NCBI RefSeq assembly: GCF_029784135.1
Contig: NC_073746.1
Span: forward strand, 65,040,763-65,104,762
DNA: 64,000 bases
Reading direction: 5' to 3'
DNA from: Toxorhynchites rutilus septentrionalis
Taxonomy: Eukaryota; Arthropoda; Insecta; Diptera; Culicidae
Position 1 is the first letter of the stretch; each line of letters opens with the position of its first letter. The position numbers and the translations under genes are program-made. Under the pieces are notes generated by a model. It did not search any database and had not been told where the DNA came from. It saw nothing but the letters and a program-made list of their open reading frames with translations. This document shows positions 55,416 to 64,000 of the stretch, piece after piece.

Positions 55416-56966
55416 CAAGAGAGATAATCATTGCAAGGAGGGGCCATGTTTGCATCAATTGCTGCAAAATTGTCTTTAGTACTGGAAGCATTGCGGTGAC
55501 AATGGTTCTGATGGAGTCGGAAACATTAAAACACGTGAAGATTCGATCCACAAGGTCAGACAACTTTATAAATCCCGATTGGGAAGTTGAACTTGACGGA
55601 AAAACAGGGACAGTTGGGGTTTTTGATGTCCCCTCGAGTGCTGGGTCGTTCGAAGGTGAACTATTACCACGGAGGCCAGGAGGGACCTGATTTCGCTTAT
55701 CCGCTGCACTCGATTTTTTGGGCAAGCTAACAGGGGGTATCACCGGTGGGACTTGTCCTTGAACTTTGGGAGTGGTCACATTTTTGCGCCGGGAATTCCC
55801 TTGAGAAATAAACGGCGTGCCCCCGTTAGCTGTATCTGCTTCCATTTCGTCAACTGGCAACGTAGCGAAGACATTGTGTGTATTGATTGGTTGTTGTTCT
55901 TGAGCCAGTGGAGAAGCGCCCTTCAAAATTTCTGCGAAAGTGCGTTTAGAGCTTTCCCTCAAAGAGCGCTTCTGTTTCTCCCAGCGAGCCTTGTATGTTT
56001 CACAAGCTGAGAGCACGTGTGGGGACACTTATGGACACTTATGCTCAGTCGCACTGCAGGATTTCCCCTCATGTTGTTCTCCGCAAGTGGCACATCGTTC
56101 TTTATTGGCACAATAAGCAGCCGTGTGACCAACTGACTTCCACTTTAGACAAGTCATTGGCTTTGGAATAAAAAGTCGCACGGCCAACCTCAATTTATCC
56201 ACCATCACGTAGTCAGGGAGAGCTGAACCAGCGAAAGTGACTCGAAACGAGTTGGACGGCGTAAATTTCTTTTCTTCTCCTTCATGGGAGACTGTTCCGA
56301 GCTGGCGGCAACCCAAGATCTTAACAGTCGTCGAGGGCAGTTTTTTAAAACGGCCGGTACCTTCACTCGTAATGTATTCGCACGTCAAGCCCGTTTCGGT
56401 TATCACACCCTCAATTTCGACTATGTGAGAGGGAATGTAGACCCGATACTCAATTGTAAAATGCTGATCGACAACAATCTTGTTTGCGTCTTTTCGATCA
56501 TTCACATTTGTTTGGTCTAACCTTCGAAATTTCCGAAACGGAGGTATACCTTGCCAGATCTTTCGCGATCTGCATGACTCTCAACGCCTTTCCATTTGGC
56601 TTAGGCCTGAAGAAAACAACCCAGGGACCAGTTCCGGGCGCATCTTCTGGATAGACCTTTACACGGGGAGTAGGAATAACAGGGGGGGGGGGAAGGCGAG
56701 GACGGGGATTGAGAGTGGGAAGGCGAAGGTTGAGAAGGAGCGGGAAGAACAGAGGGAGAAGACGAGGTTGAAGGTAGAGTGGGATCGTTAAGGGCAGATG
56801 GGAGATTTGCTAGTTTTTTGGAGGGAGGCTTGGTAGGGTTAGCTGACTCGTCCCCAGAAGAAGTATCTTCCGTATTTGGAACACGTTTGAGTGACTTTTT
56901 TTTATCCGTTAGGAGGGAACTAGAGTCAGAGACCTCCATATCCGAAGGTCCCCCACTCTCTGCCAT
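55408..56966 (-). pseudogene. ORF1 (gag-like) of element F, multiply broken
   Basis: N-terminus at 56966 (MAESGGPSDMEVSDSSSLLT, Ser/Pro-rich). The frame is lost at a G run on the plus strand (56682-56692) and again near 56510-56530. It then reads RRM-like FTIEYRVYIPSHIVEIEGVI, a damaged first knuckle CLKWKSVGHTAAYC (Trp for Cys) and an intact second knuckle CATCGEQHEGKSC. A TAA at 56029-56031 destroys the third knuckle, where a short GGACACTTAT duplication-like change lies. The remainder 56028-55408 continues in frame. Confidence 0.88.
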
Positions 56967-57435
56967 TTTAAATTTTCACTTATATTCTAAGTATTTTTTT
57001 AAACAATATTTCACAATAAAATAATTCACAAAAAAAAAAAAACTTATAATTATTAAATATTTTCTCTCAGTATATTTAATGTTATTCACCTATGAACGCA
57101 CTCCAGTGCAGATGAACGGGAGCGTGCTGAAAGCTCGTTGGTGGTGGGAATGTGCCTACGACACCACTACACACAGTCGTCGGTGAACGCTTACCCGCAC
57201 TGTCACTGTTGGCACGATGACTCGGCGAAATCTCCAATGTCGGCGAAGCAGCGACAAAACAAAAACCAATGCTTGGCTTTCCGAGGATGAAAGCCTCTAT
57301 CCACTTGCAGGCAGGGCACTTCACTCACTATCCAGATAGCGAAATGAACTCTTCAGCGGCAAAAAAAACAACAATCACGCGGTAACCGATAACGGAACTT
57401 GGACGCGACTTTCCTTCTGGTTCTGGTCTGGTTCT

Positions 57436-57468
57436 GGTCTGGTTACTTCGGGCAATCGGCGAAGAATG
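57436..57468 (-). promoter_or_regulatory. Inr + DPE core promoter at the 5' end of element F
   Basis: On the minus strand the element starts CATTC with A (+1) at 57467. AGACC at 57440-57436 falls at +28 to +32 and fits RGWYV. The leader sequence around it differs from E, so the spacing is kept despite sequence turnover. Confidence 0.65.
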
Positions 57469-57479
57469 CTTCGTGCATT
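57469..57479. repeat. target-site duplication of element F, 5' side
   Basis: CTTCGTGCATT, matching 51360-51370. Confidence 0.85.
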
Positions 57480-57870
57480 GTAACCAGCAAATAACACACA
57501 AAGCGGGGCGAAATCAATTCAAATTTGCCGTGCAGTACAGTGAATTGATACGCTTATTTTACAGGATTAAGTGAATATTATCACACGTTAAGTAAATTAC
57601 GAATCGGTCAATTGTAGATTCAATCGTAGGACCTCCTGCAGTATCAACTACGCATACAGATCGATATAACTTAACACAAATTTAGATTAGGATTACACAC
57701 ACAATTATGTATTTTTCTTGGACACAGAACACAGTGGACTGCAATCATCGCCATTGGCTTTGAAGCAGACTTTCCTTTACCTGTAGACATCAACTTAAAC
57801 AATACTTGTGAAATCTTCAATAGCTTGAGCACGCGCGCGTTAGCAAGCATAGACAACTTGAGATAGAACA
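57480..57870 (-). other. probable 5' leader of element D
   Basis: Continues D upstream of its start codon once F is removed. I see no coding region, and the exact 5' end of D is not visible before the DD37E element at 57873. Confidence 0.45.
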
Positions 57871-57872
57871 TA

Positions 57873-59169
57873 AAGGGTGTGTCACATCAAATTGCATCAC
57901 GGAAAAAACGCTGTAGAAATTTAATTTTTAGGAATTATATCTTCAGCTTTCGCTTATATTCAGATAAGAGTGTATAGATCACGTTGGCCATGCTTCACTG
58001 TCAATTTTTCGTAAATTTGGAAAAATGTCGTCGAACGAAAAAGAGCGTCGTGAATTAATCCTGTGCACTCATTTCGAGAATCCGGAGTTGTCACATCGGG
58101 ACATCGGTAAGATGCTGGGAATCGTCCAATCCACGGTCAGCAGAGTACTAGAACGATACTTCGAGAACCTAACCATCGACCGGAAGGTGAAGAACGGCAA
58201 AAATGGATGCTCCGTCAGTGAAAAGATCACAAGCGCGTAGTTAAGCAGTTTAGACGTGATCCAAGAAATTCGGTCCGGAATGTCGCCAATAAGCTGAATT
58301 TGTCAAGTTCATTCGTCCAGCGGACCAAGCAGCGGGAGGGCCTGCGTACATACAAGGTTCAGAAGGCTCCTAACCGCGACGAAAGGCAAACCGTGGTGGG
58401 GAAGACGCGAGCCCGGAAGCTGTACACCGAAATGCTGACGAAGCCGCATTGCCTGGTAATGGACGACGAAACCTACGTCAAAGCGGACTTTCGTCAGCTG
58501 CCAGGCCTGTTGTTCTTCTCCGCAGAGGACAAATTCAGTGTTCCGGAGGAGATTCGCAAGCAGAAACTATCCAAGTTTGCCAATAAGTACATGGTGTGGC
58601 AAGCGATCTGCTCTTGCGGAAAGCGGAGCGCCCCCTTCGTGATGACCGACACGGTAAACGGGCAGGTTTACCGTAAGGAGTGCCTACAGAAGCGCTTACT
58701 ACCACTATTGAAGCAGCACGAGGGCCCGACCATCTTCTGGCCGGATCTCGCTTCGTGCCACTATTCAAAGGACTTCTTGGAGTGGTACGAAGCCAACGGG
58801 GTCACCTTCGTGCCAAAGGAAATGAACCCGCCCAACGCGCCGGAGCTTCGCCCAATAGAGAAATATTTGGCGATTATGAAGCAGGCCCTCCGGAAGAACC
58901 CAAAAGTTGTCAAATCGGAGGCGGATTTCAAGAGAAAATGGATTTCTGTTCAAAAAAAACTACAACCTGACGTTGTACAGAACCTTATGGACGGGGTAAA
59001 GAGGAAGGTGCGAGCATACGGGCTTGGGCTCGAAGTATGAATAAAAAGAAAATGCCAAAAGTTGTTTAATAGTTTTTATTTAACTGTCTAAAATTTTCAA
59101 AAGGATCGGTCTACTGGGCGAATTTCTACAGCGTTTTTTCCGTGATGCAATTTGATGTGACACACCCTT
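57873..59169 (+). mobile_element. DD37E (ITm superfamily) DNA transposon, copy 2
   Basis: Same element as 6-1304. Terminal inverted repeats begin AAGGGTGTGTCACATCAAAT at both ends, and TA lies at 57871-57872 and 59170-59171. The TIRs match over about 49 bp nearly perfectly. Overall it differs from copy 1 by scattered substitutions and small deletions. Confidence 0.93.
58025..59040 (+). pseudogene. DD37E transposase, frameshifted but with catalytic residues
   Basis: One A is missing in GTGAAAAGATCAC (near 58222) relative to copy 1, ending the first frame at 58240. The rest reads from about 58246 to 59040 in the shifted frame. Catalytic residues are as expected: VMDDETYVKADF, FWPDLA (Asp, GAT at 58744-58746) and LRPIEKYLA, where Trp has become Leu after the catalytic Glu. 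So this copy keeps the DDE triad that copy 1 has lost, but cannot make the whole protein. Confidence 0.9.
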
Positions 59170-59171
59170 TA

Positions 59172-61764
59172 TGCAAACACAATTCTTTTTTTAATGAAGA
59201 TATTTGAATGGGTTTAATGAGGAAACCTGAGGTAAACTAGGGATAGCTCAATCGGAATACTTGTAAATTCATCTTCTCAACAGATAATTATATCAAGACT
59301 TTTCTGTGTTGTGGCAGATCTCATTGCAGATTCAGGTTGACTCGTTTATATCCCAGGTTGAATGTAGGGCCTGAAGTATCGGCTGGAATTAGGCTCAGGT
59401 TTACTCAGCTGTCTGATCTCGAAAACGAATAACAGATCGTTGTCGGGTATCCAGTGAAGCGGGAATTCCTTTGTAAATTCAAGGCTAATGCTGGCATAGG
59501 TATTGTGTTCAATTCCTGATCGGTCAAGGATTTTTCGGGTTGAAAATTTTCTTGACATGCCTTGGGATATGTAAAGTAATGGGCCTGAAGTATTGGCTAG
59601 AATTAGGTAACTCAATTACTATCAATAAGATAACTCGTCCTGCTCAAACCTTTGTAGGGGAATGAGGTGGGACCATCATCATCTTCTTTTTTTTAAATAT
59701 GGCATCCATTTTCCATTTGTGGCCGTCCATAAAGCACGTGATCCAATTTTTTGGGATTTTATGACACCCTCCCTCCGTAATATTTTTCATACTTTTTATA
59801 TATTTTTATGATCTTTGATCACAAGCAACCCCACTGAGTGACCTTTCTATTGAAAGAAGATCACGTCTTTTTTTACTTATTCTTCTTATTCTTTTTCTTC
59901 TTCATAACTGTCATCAGATTCATTGTCATCTTTTCCCGATTCCCGAACAATTGTTTTCTTCAGTAGAAATATTACTTCATCTGAATGTTTTTGACGTAGG
60001 ACTACGTCTTTCATTTCTATACCGGGGTGTATGTTCAAAGTTTCGAAAACGAAAGTGTTACGCCGGAGAACGAGGTTTTGAGCAATAATAGCTACTAAAC
60101 AACTAAACGAAATGGTATGATAAACACTTCATTCGAAAGATAAAATGTCTACGCTTTATATGCTTGTTACTTTTTTATCCAAAAACTAGTTTCAATAACC
60201 CTAAAATTGCTTTCAAAACAGGCTATTGAAATCACACCAATCGGTATATAAGCGAGAGCCGAGGAACATCCGAGGTGGGATTATTGATAATTGAAGAAAT
60301 ACAATTGATTACTGAGCCAACGACAGTCCTACGTCATCCTTGCGGTTATATCATAGGTATAACCTATCCATAGTTTTTACATTTACTTTTCTTCTTTTCA
60401 ATACAATTGTTTGCTATTGGGTATGTGGAGATAAGAAGATGATTGACTATATTATGATTAGTATTTTCTCGACTATTTTCTAATGCCTCTTGAGTCATTC
60501 TTCCTATAGCTCATATTGCCGTTTGAATAATTCTGTAGCCATGAAGTCGAATTCTGTGCATAGCAGTAGTTTTATAGTATCAAGAGTACAGATCAACGTA
60601 ACGTTTTGTTGTGTCAATACAGTAATCGTTAATTATTTCTGGATCTATCTGCTCGAAGCATAAAATTTCTATAACAATATTTCAAAGTCGTTTAATCAAT
60701 TCTTAATCCGTGCCAGTTGTTTCGGAACTTGTTTCGGGATTCGCACAAAACCTACGGGCGGTACTGCCATCATTGCTGTTGCCATAACCTCCAGGCTGTG
60801 GTTTGTCAATGATGAGACCCATTCTAGTTTTTGACTAGTATTGATGGCTGAAATATTGATTTGTTCCTACCTGATTTTGTTTTTGTGGCATGACATGTGT
60901 TTCGAACCCAGAATTTCGCCAGTGCTTGATTCCTAGCCAATATGAAATATGAATCATGCATTCAAAGCAACATATCCAACCATGTTAAACTCCGATCTTG
61001 CAACTTTAAGAGCATAACAGCATTGCGTAGAAGAATTGACGCAACTTCCATTAATCATTGTGCAGAATAATGAGAAAAAAAACAATGCCTTCACTGCCTT
61101 TCATCATCATCTCCAAGGGCCTTAACTCATTAATTTCATTTTCTTCTTCATAACTTTTTAATGATAAGTTTTGTGAGGTTTGGCCCAAATTTATATTTTA
61201 TCCTGCACAGATTACTGTGATCAATTAATTCCAAGATAAAATTTCAATATTAAAAAAAATGTAATAAACACATTGATATCACATTTCTCACTAGAGCAAT
61301 AATTTGCTCAGTTTTGCGCTACAGCGGACAGTGCTCCTTTGAAAGCTTATGTTTTTACCAAAATTTTGCATGTAATCACAACCGTGGCAAACTGCGGCAA
61401 CAAGCAAGCTAATTTTCTACAAAAAATCACTTTTTTTTCACCAACGTTTTTTGTCGGGTTTAATATGATCAAATTTTACAATATCCAATGAAAGATATTT
61501 GTTTTCTATAGTTTTTCGAACAACTTTTCTGTTGACCCCAAAAAATTCCAAGCTGCCATTGAAGCTGCAGAGCGTTTCAAAGTAATGTATTTTCTTTCGA
61601 AAAATTGCCAAAAAACAATCAAATTTGATGATATGACGCCCAAATGTGTGATTTAAGCACTTGAATATTATAGCAAAAAAAGAAAAAATATTACGAAACA
61701 GCGGAGGCAATTTTAATTTTTTGCCTGATGGCCAGCGATTCCCCACTGTGTAGCGATCTTTTAG
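59172..61764. other. intergenic repeats, no gene seen
   Basis: Contains a local direct repeat GGGCCTGAAGTAT.GGCT.GAATTAGG (59366 and 59582) and a possible TIR element at 59990-60336. Short frames here have no family features. Confidence 0.4.
59990..60336. mobile_element. possible short TIR element with TGACGTAGGACT ends
   Basis: TTGACGTAGGACTACGTC at the left and ACAGTCCTACGTCATCC at the right form inverted ends of about 12 bp. The interior has TATATAAGCGAGAGCCGAGG. Related phrases occur at 33470-33690. Confidence 0.45.
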
Positions 61765-61958
61765 AGCTGCATATTGTGGGATAGCATTGGACAGTATAAC
61801 GAAATTGGGGGAAGCGGACGAACAGTGGAGGAACGGAGGCAGTTTAACGTTGAACCACATTCAGTTGGGCGATTATGTGCCAATGGAATGGGGTCGGTGA
61901 GTGCGGATTCTTCAGCCATAAGAACAACGAGAACCATCATAACTTCAACTGCGACGCA
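61765..61958 (-). pseudogene. relic of the Ala/Val/Pro-rich cuticular gene family
   Basis: Minus strand: the splice acceptor and first exon-2 codons are still readable as CAG followed by TGCGTCGCAGTTGAAGTTAT, aligned with CAG/TGCATCGCAGCTGTAGTCAT of the intact genes. GAATCCGCACTCACC..CCATTCCATTGGC, GAATGTGG.TC.ACGTTA and GTCCAATGCTATCCCACAAT align in order with the intact exon 2. Frameshifts and a ~20 nt deletion break the frame, and similarity fades beyond about 61765. A TATA-like TATATAACGCC lies near 62170 (-). A dead sixth or seventh cluster member. Confidence 0.75.
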
Positions 61959-61965
61959 CTGCCAA

Positions 61966-62727
61966 GTAACATCAAATAATCAAAATCGGAACCAATGTGT
62001 GAACAGTCAGTTACCGACATTCTTCCATAGTTATTGAATTCCTGGGGGATGGGCACTGTAGAGCGATCAGTTCGTTACAATCTTCTCAGCAATAATATTC
62101 CACCGGAACGAGTTACTAAAATTTTCCTTACGGCAGTAAATTTAAACTGACATAAAACGAGTATAATGAATATGGGCGTTATATATCATTTGCTTGTTAT
62201 GGCACACAAAAACTAGGAGAGCGGGTTGTTGGCATTTGAGATTAACGATAGCATGTAATTAACACATATAATAGTAATAGTCGGGTTTTGTCACACTTAT
62301 TAAAGCACATAGCAATATTAAATCCACTTAAAACCATTTTTGATCGATCGTTATCTGAACTGGTATAGGGTGTGTTATGGTCAAATTATCAGAGTCGTTA
62401 AATTATTTTTGTTATTTAGATGTTGCACCCAGGAGTTGTCGTTGAGCATGTTTCAAGATCCTTCAAATGGTTTTTTATAACCTACCAAAACTAAATTCGA
62501 TTACTCGTCTCTAACTCAATTACATTTTTACTGGCCAGTCCCCCAATGCGACTGAAACGACTCCTTCTATTAAAAAGTATTGAATTCCATTTGTATGTCA
62601 AGTTGAAAATGTCGTTCATCACAACAGGTATAACGAATGCGAATCTTCTAATTAAAATGTTTTTAAATCTTTAATATTTGTTTAATTCCTTTCTTAGAGT
62701 TTCGAATCAATACTTTTTTCAATCATG
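61966..62727. other. intergenic, no gene seen
   Basis: Includes the decayed exon 1 and upstream region of the pseudogene. GGTGTGTTATGGTCAAATTA near 62367 faintly resembles a DD37E-type end but has no partner. Confidence 0.35.
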
Positions 62728-63053
62728 AATTGAATTTCGGACACTCTTGCTTAAAATTCCGGACACATTTTGACAGCAGCATTTGTTTGAGAGAAATTAG
62801 TTCTTGATTTTTGTAAAACTTATTATTTCATTGTTATTCTATTATAATCTTAAACCTGACATCAAACATCGAAAATCTTTGCTCCATTCTTTGTATGGTT
62901 CGTAATATACTCGTATGCAACTTCTTTAATAATGAATCTCTTTATCATTGTTTGATCCGTCCGGATTTAAAATGGTCTTCTGAATGTTATTTTTATTCCA
63001 GACATGTTATGGTTTTGGTACGATATTGAATATAATGAAAAAGTGTCCGGATT
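62728..63053. repeat. short TIR-like interspersed repeat (copy b of 1510-1775)
   Basis: Left end GAATTTCGGACACTCTT and right end (opposite strand) GAATCCGGACACTTTTTC are inverted. The interior matches 1510-1775 in order (TCCGGACACATTTTGACAGC, TTATTATTTCATTGTTATTC). Confidence 0.5.
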
Positions 63054-64000
63054 CAAAAGTATTACGGTACCCTAGAAAGGACTTTTCAAAAATCCCATTA
63101 TTTATCGAGTTATATTCTTTTAGTACACGATATCTCAAGTTCTGCTGAAACAATTTATTCCAAATTTGATGTGAATAAGTTTTGATACATCTCTATCGCA
63201 ACCAACAAAGAATAATATTTTTGTGCCAATATTTTTCAAAAACAGAAATAATTATAAAACACGTACTAAAAGGCGTACTTGTTATCAAACGGCCGCCAAT
63301 TTGCCAAAACAAATTTTTTACTTGTCCGAGGATCAGAATCTGTTCGATTTTTTTTGTTTCAGATAACCATAATCGTGTACACCATGGCACAACTTTTTTT
63401 TGAACCCCTCACTTCATCAGAAAACGTGGAAAAAAAGCAACGAATCGACTCCAACTACAGAGAACATAATCCCCACATGAGGAATAACACATATTTACCT
63501 TTGAAAAAATTTTAACTATTGAAGCAGTTGAAAAAGTTGGTGGCAATGTAGCCCGTTAATACCAAAAAACACTGCCTTGTAAATTCATTTTATTGTGCCT
63601 TTGGTTATACAAAAATCAAAACAATATTACTAGTGCAGCAAAAAAAATTAGTTTCGAAGAAAAAAAAATTTAATTCTCATCAAACACACTATTTATTTCA
63701 TTAAAAAAAACTACATGTTCCTACACAGTAGATCCTACATAGTACGTTTAAAATAAAAAACATTGTCGACGGTAATTCGACAGAGTTTTCTGCCGGCGCT
63801 CTAAAATCAAGGTTTTGTTACATAAAAATGACTCCCAAATTAATATCGTACATTTTTAGCAGTCCAAAAAAATGGAGTATTGCCAGATATCTTTAGAAGG
63901 TTTTGATTAAATAAAATATTGAAATTATATTCCAAGTGCAGCGAAAAGAATATTTTTAGTTGGTGACAATATAGTTGCCAACAAGAAAAGTAGAAGAATG
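63054..64000. other. AT-rich end of window, no gene seen
   Basis: Only short frames without motifs. Nothing further supported. Confidence 0.4.

Larger units (their letters stand above)
51371..57468 (-). mobile_element. I-clade-like non-LTR retrotransposon 'F', full length
   Basis: 6.1 kb element on the minus strand between duplications CTTCGTGCATT (51360-51370, 57469-57479), inserted across the start codon of D ORF1. It begins CATTCTTCGCCG and ends AACGATTTAAATAAAAAAAA. The 5' leader (57468-56967) has a GGTTCTGGTCT repeat. ORF1 and ORF2 overlap as in E. F is disabled by at least six frameshifts or stops, more than E. Confidence 0.92.
37545..57479 (-). mobile_element. decayed host non-LTR retrotransposon 'D', split by three younger insertions
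   Basis: On the minus strand the pieces of one element lie in order: leader (57870-57480), ORF1 N-terminus (51369-51095), ORF1 remainder (45075-43355), ORF2 endonuclease (43084-42204), post-RT region (38154-37735), and a 3' tail of TAAA/AATA repeats (37583-37545). Removing elements F, E and C with one copy of each target duplication joins the pieces directly. The RT core is absent on both sides of C, so an internal deletion happened before C arrived. The PHD-like and CCHC fingers in ORF1 and the RNNVRGLRTK-type endonuclease start fit the CR1/jockey side of the non-LTR tree; not resolved further. Confidence 0.78.

Overview
The window looks like nuclear DNA of a mosquito, most likely a culicine such as Aedes. 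It is AT-rich and packed with transposon debris. It holds a DD37E transposon of the type known from mosquitoes, tRNA-derived SINEs, RNase H-bearing non-LTR retrotransposons, mariner and Tc1 relics and many MITE or foldback repeats. The only clear host genes are a dispersed cluster of small secreted cuticular-type proteins. Each has a spliced start: a first coding exon of just ATGAAG (Met-Lys), a 56-63 nt phase-0 intron, then one exon with the rest. The species was not determined, and all family names come from reading the protein sequence without a database search.

Host genes. A divergent pair of His-rich proteins (146 aa each) lies at 3157-3656 (-) and 4095-4591 (+). A Tyr/Gly/Asn-rich relative (152 aa) lies at 8280-8799 (-). 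A divergent pair of Ala/Val/Pro-rich proteins (177 aa each) lies at 24067-24663 (-) and 25364-25960 (+), and a third near-identical member at 35112-35705 (+). A decayed relic of the 177 aa type, with its splice acceptor still visible, lies at 61765-61958 (-). Every intact gene has a TATA box upstream. All share TVVQ(S/A/Q)N motifs, and the His-rich and Ala-rich types share a C-terminal block seen in insect cuticle proteins. One further small membrane-protein-like reading frame, possibly a terminal exon, lies at 23672-23989 (-).

Mobile DNA. Near-full-length DD37E elements sit at 6-1304 and 57873-59169. SINEs lie at 2078-2367, 2503-2811, 5270-5396 and 34000-34151. A TIR element with nested sub-repeats occupies 9739-10923, and a 2 kb foldback palindrome 11441-13489. 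A 5.1 kb segment (12581-17723) is tandemly repeated at 17778-22914. Further palindromes lie at 26093-27690 and 28217-30102, the latter carrying a mariner relic.

The region 37.5-57.9 kb is a retrotransposon tower. A decayed host element ('D', minus strand) has been split by three insertions of I-clade-like non-LTR elements: C (38164-42194, 5'-truncated), E (45076-51082, full length, +) and F (51371-57468, full length, -). Each insertion is bracketed by a target-site duplication visible in the sequence, so the layers can be peeled in order. E and F carry Inr and DPE core-promoter motifs at their first bases. No autonomous intact retrotransposon remains: C, E and F all have frameshifts, nonsense codons or truncation.

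No previously unknown defence or metabolic system was found. The most interesting points are the TSD-resolved nesting, the palindrome-centred tandem duplication, and the micro-exon cuticle gene cluster with its fossil member.
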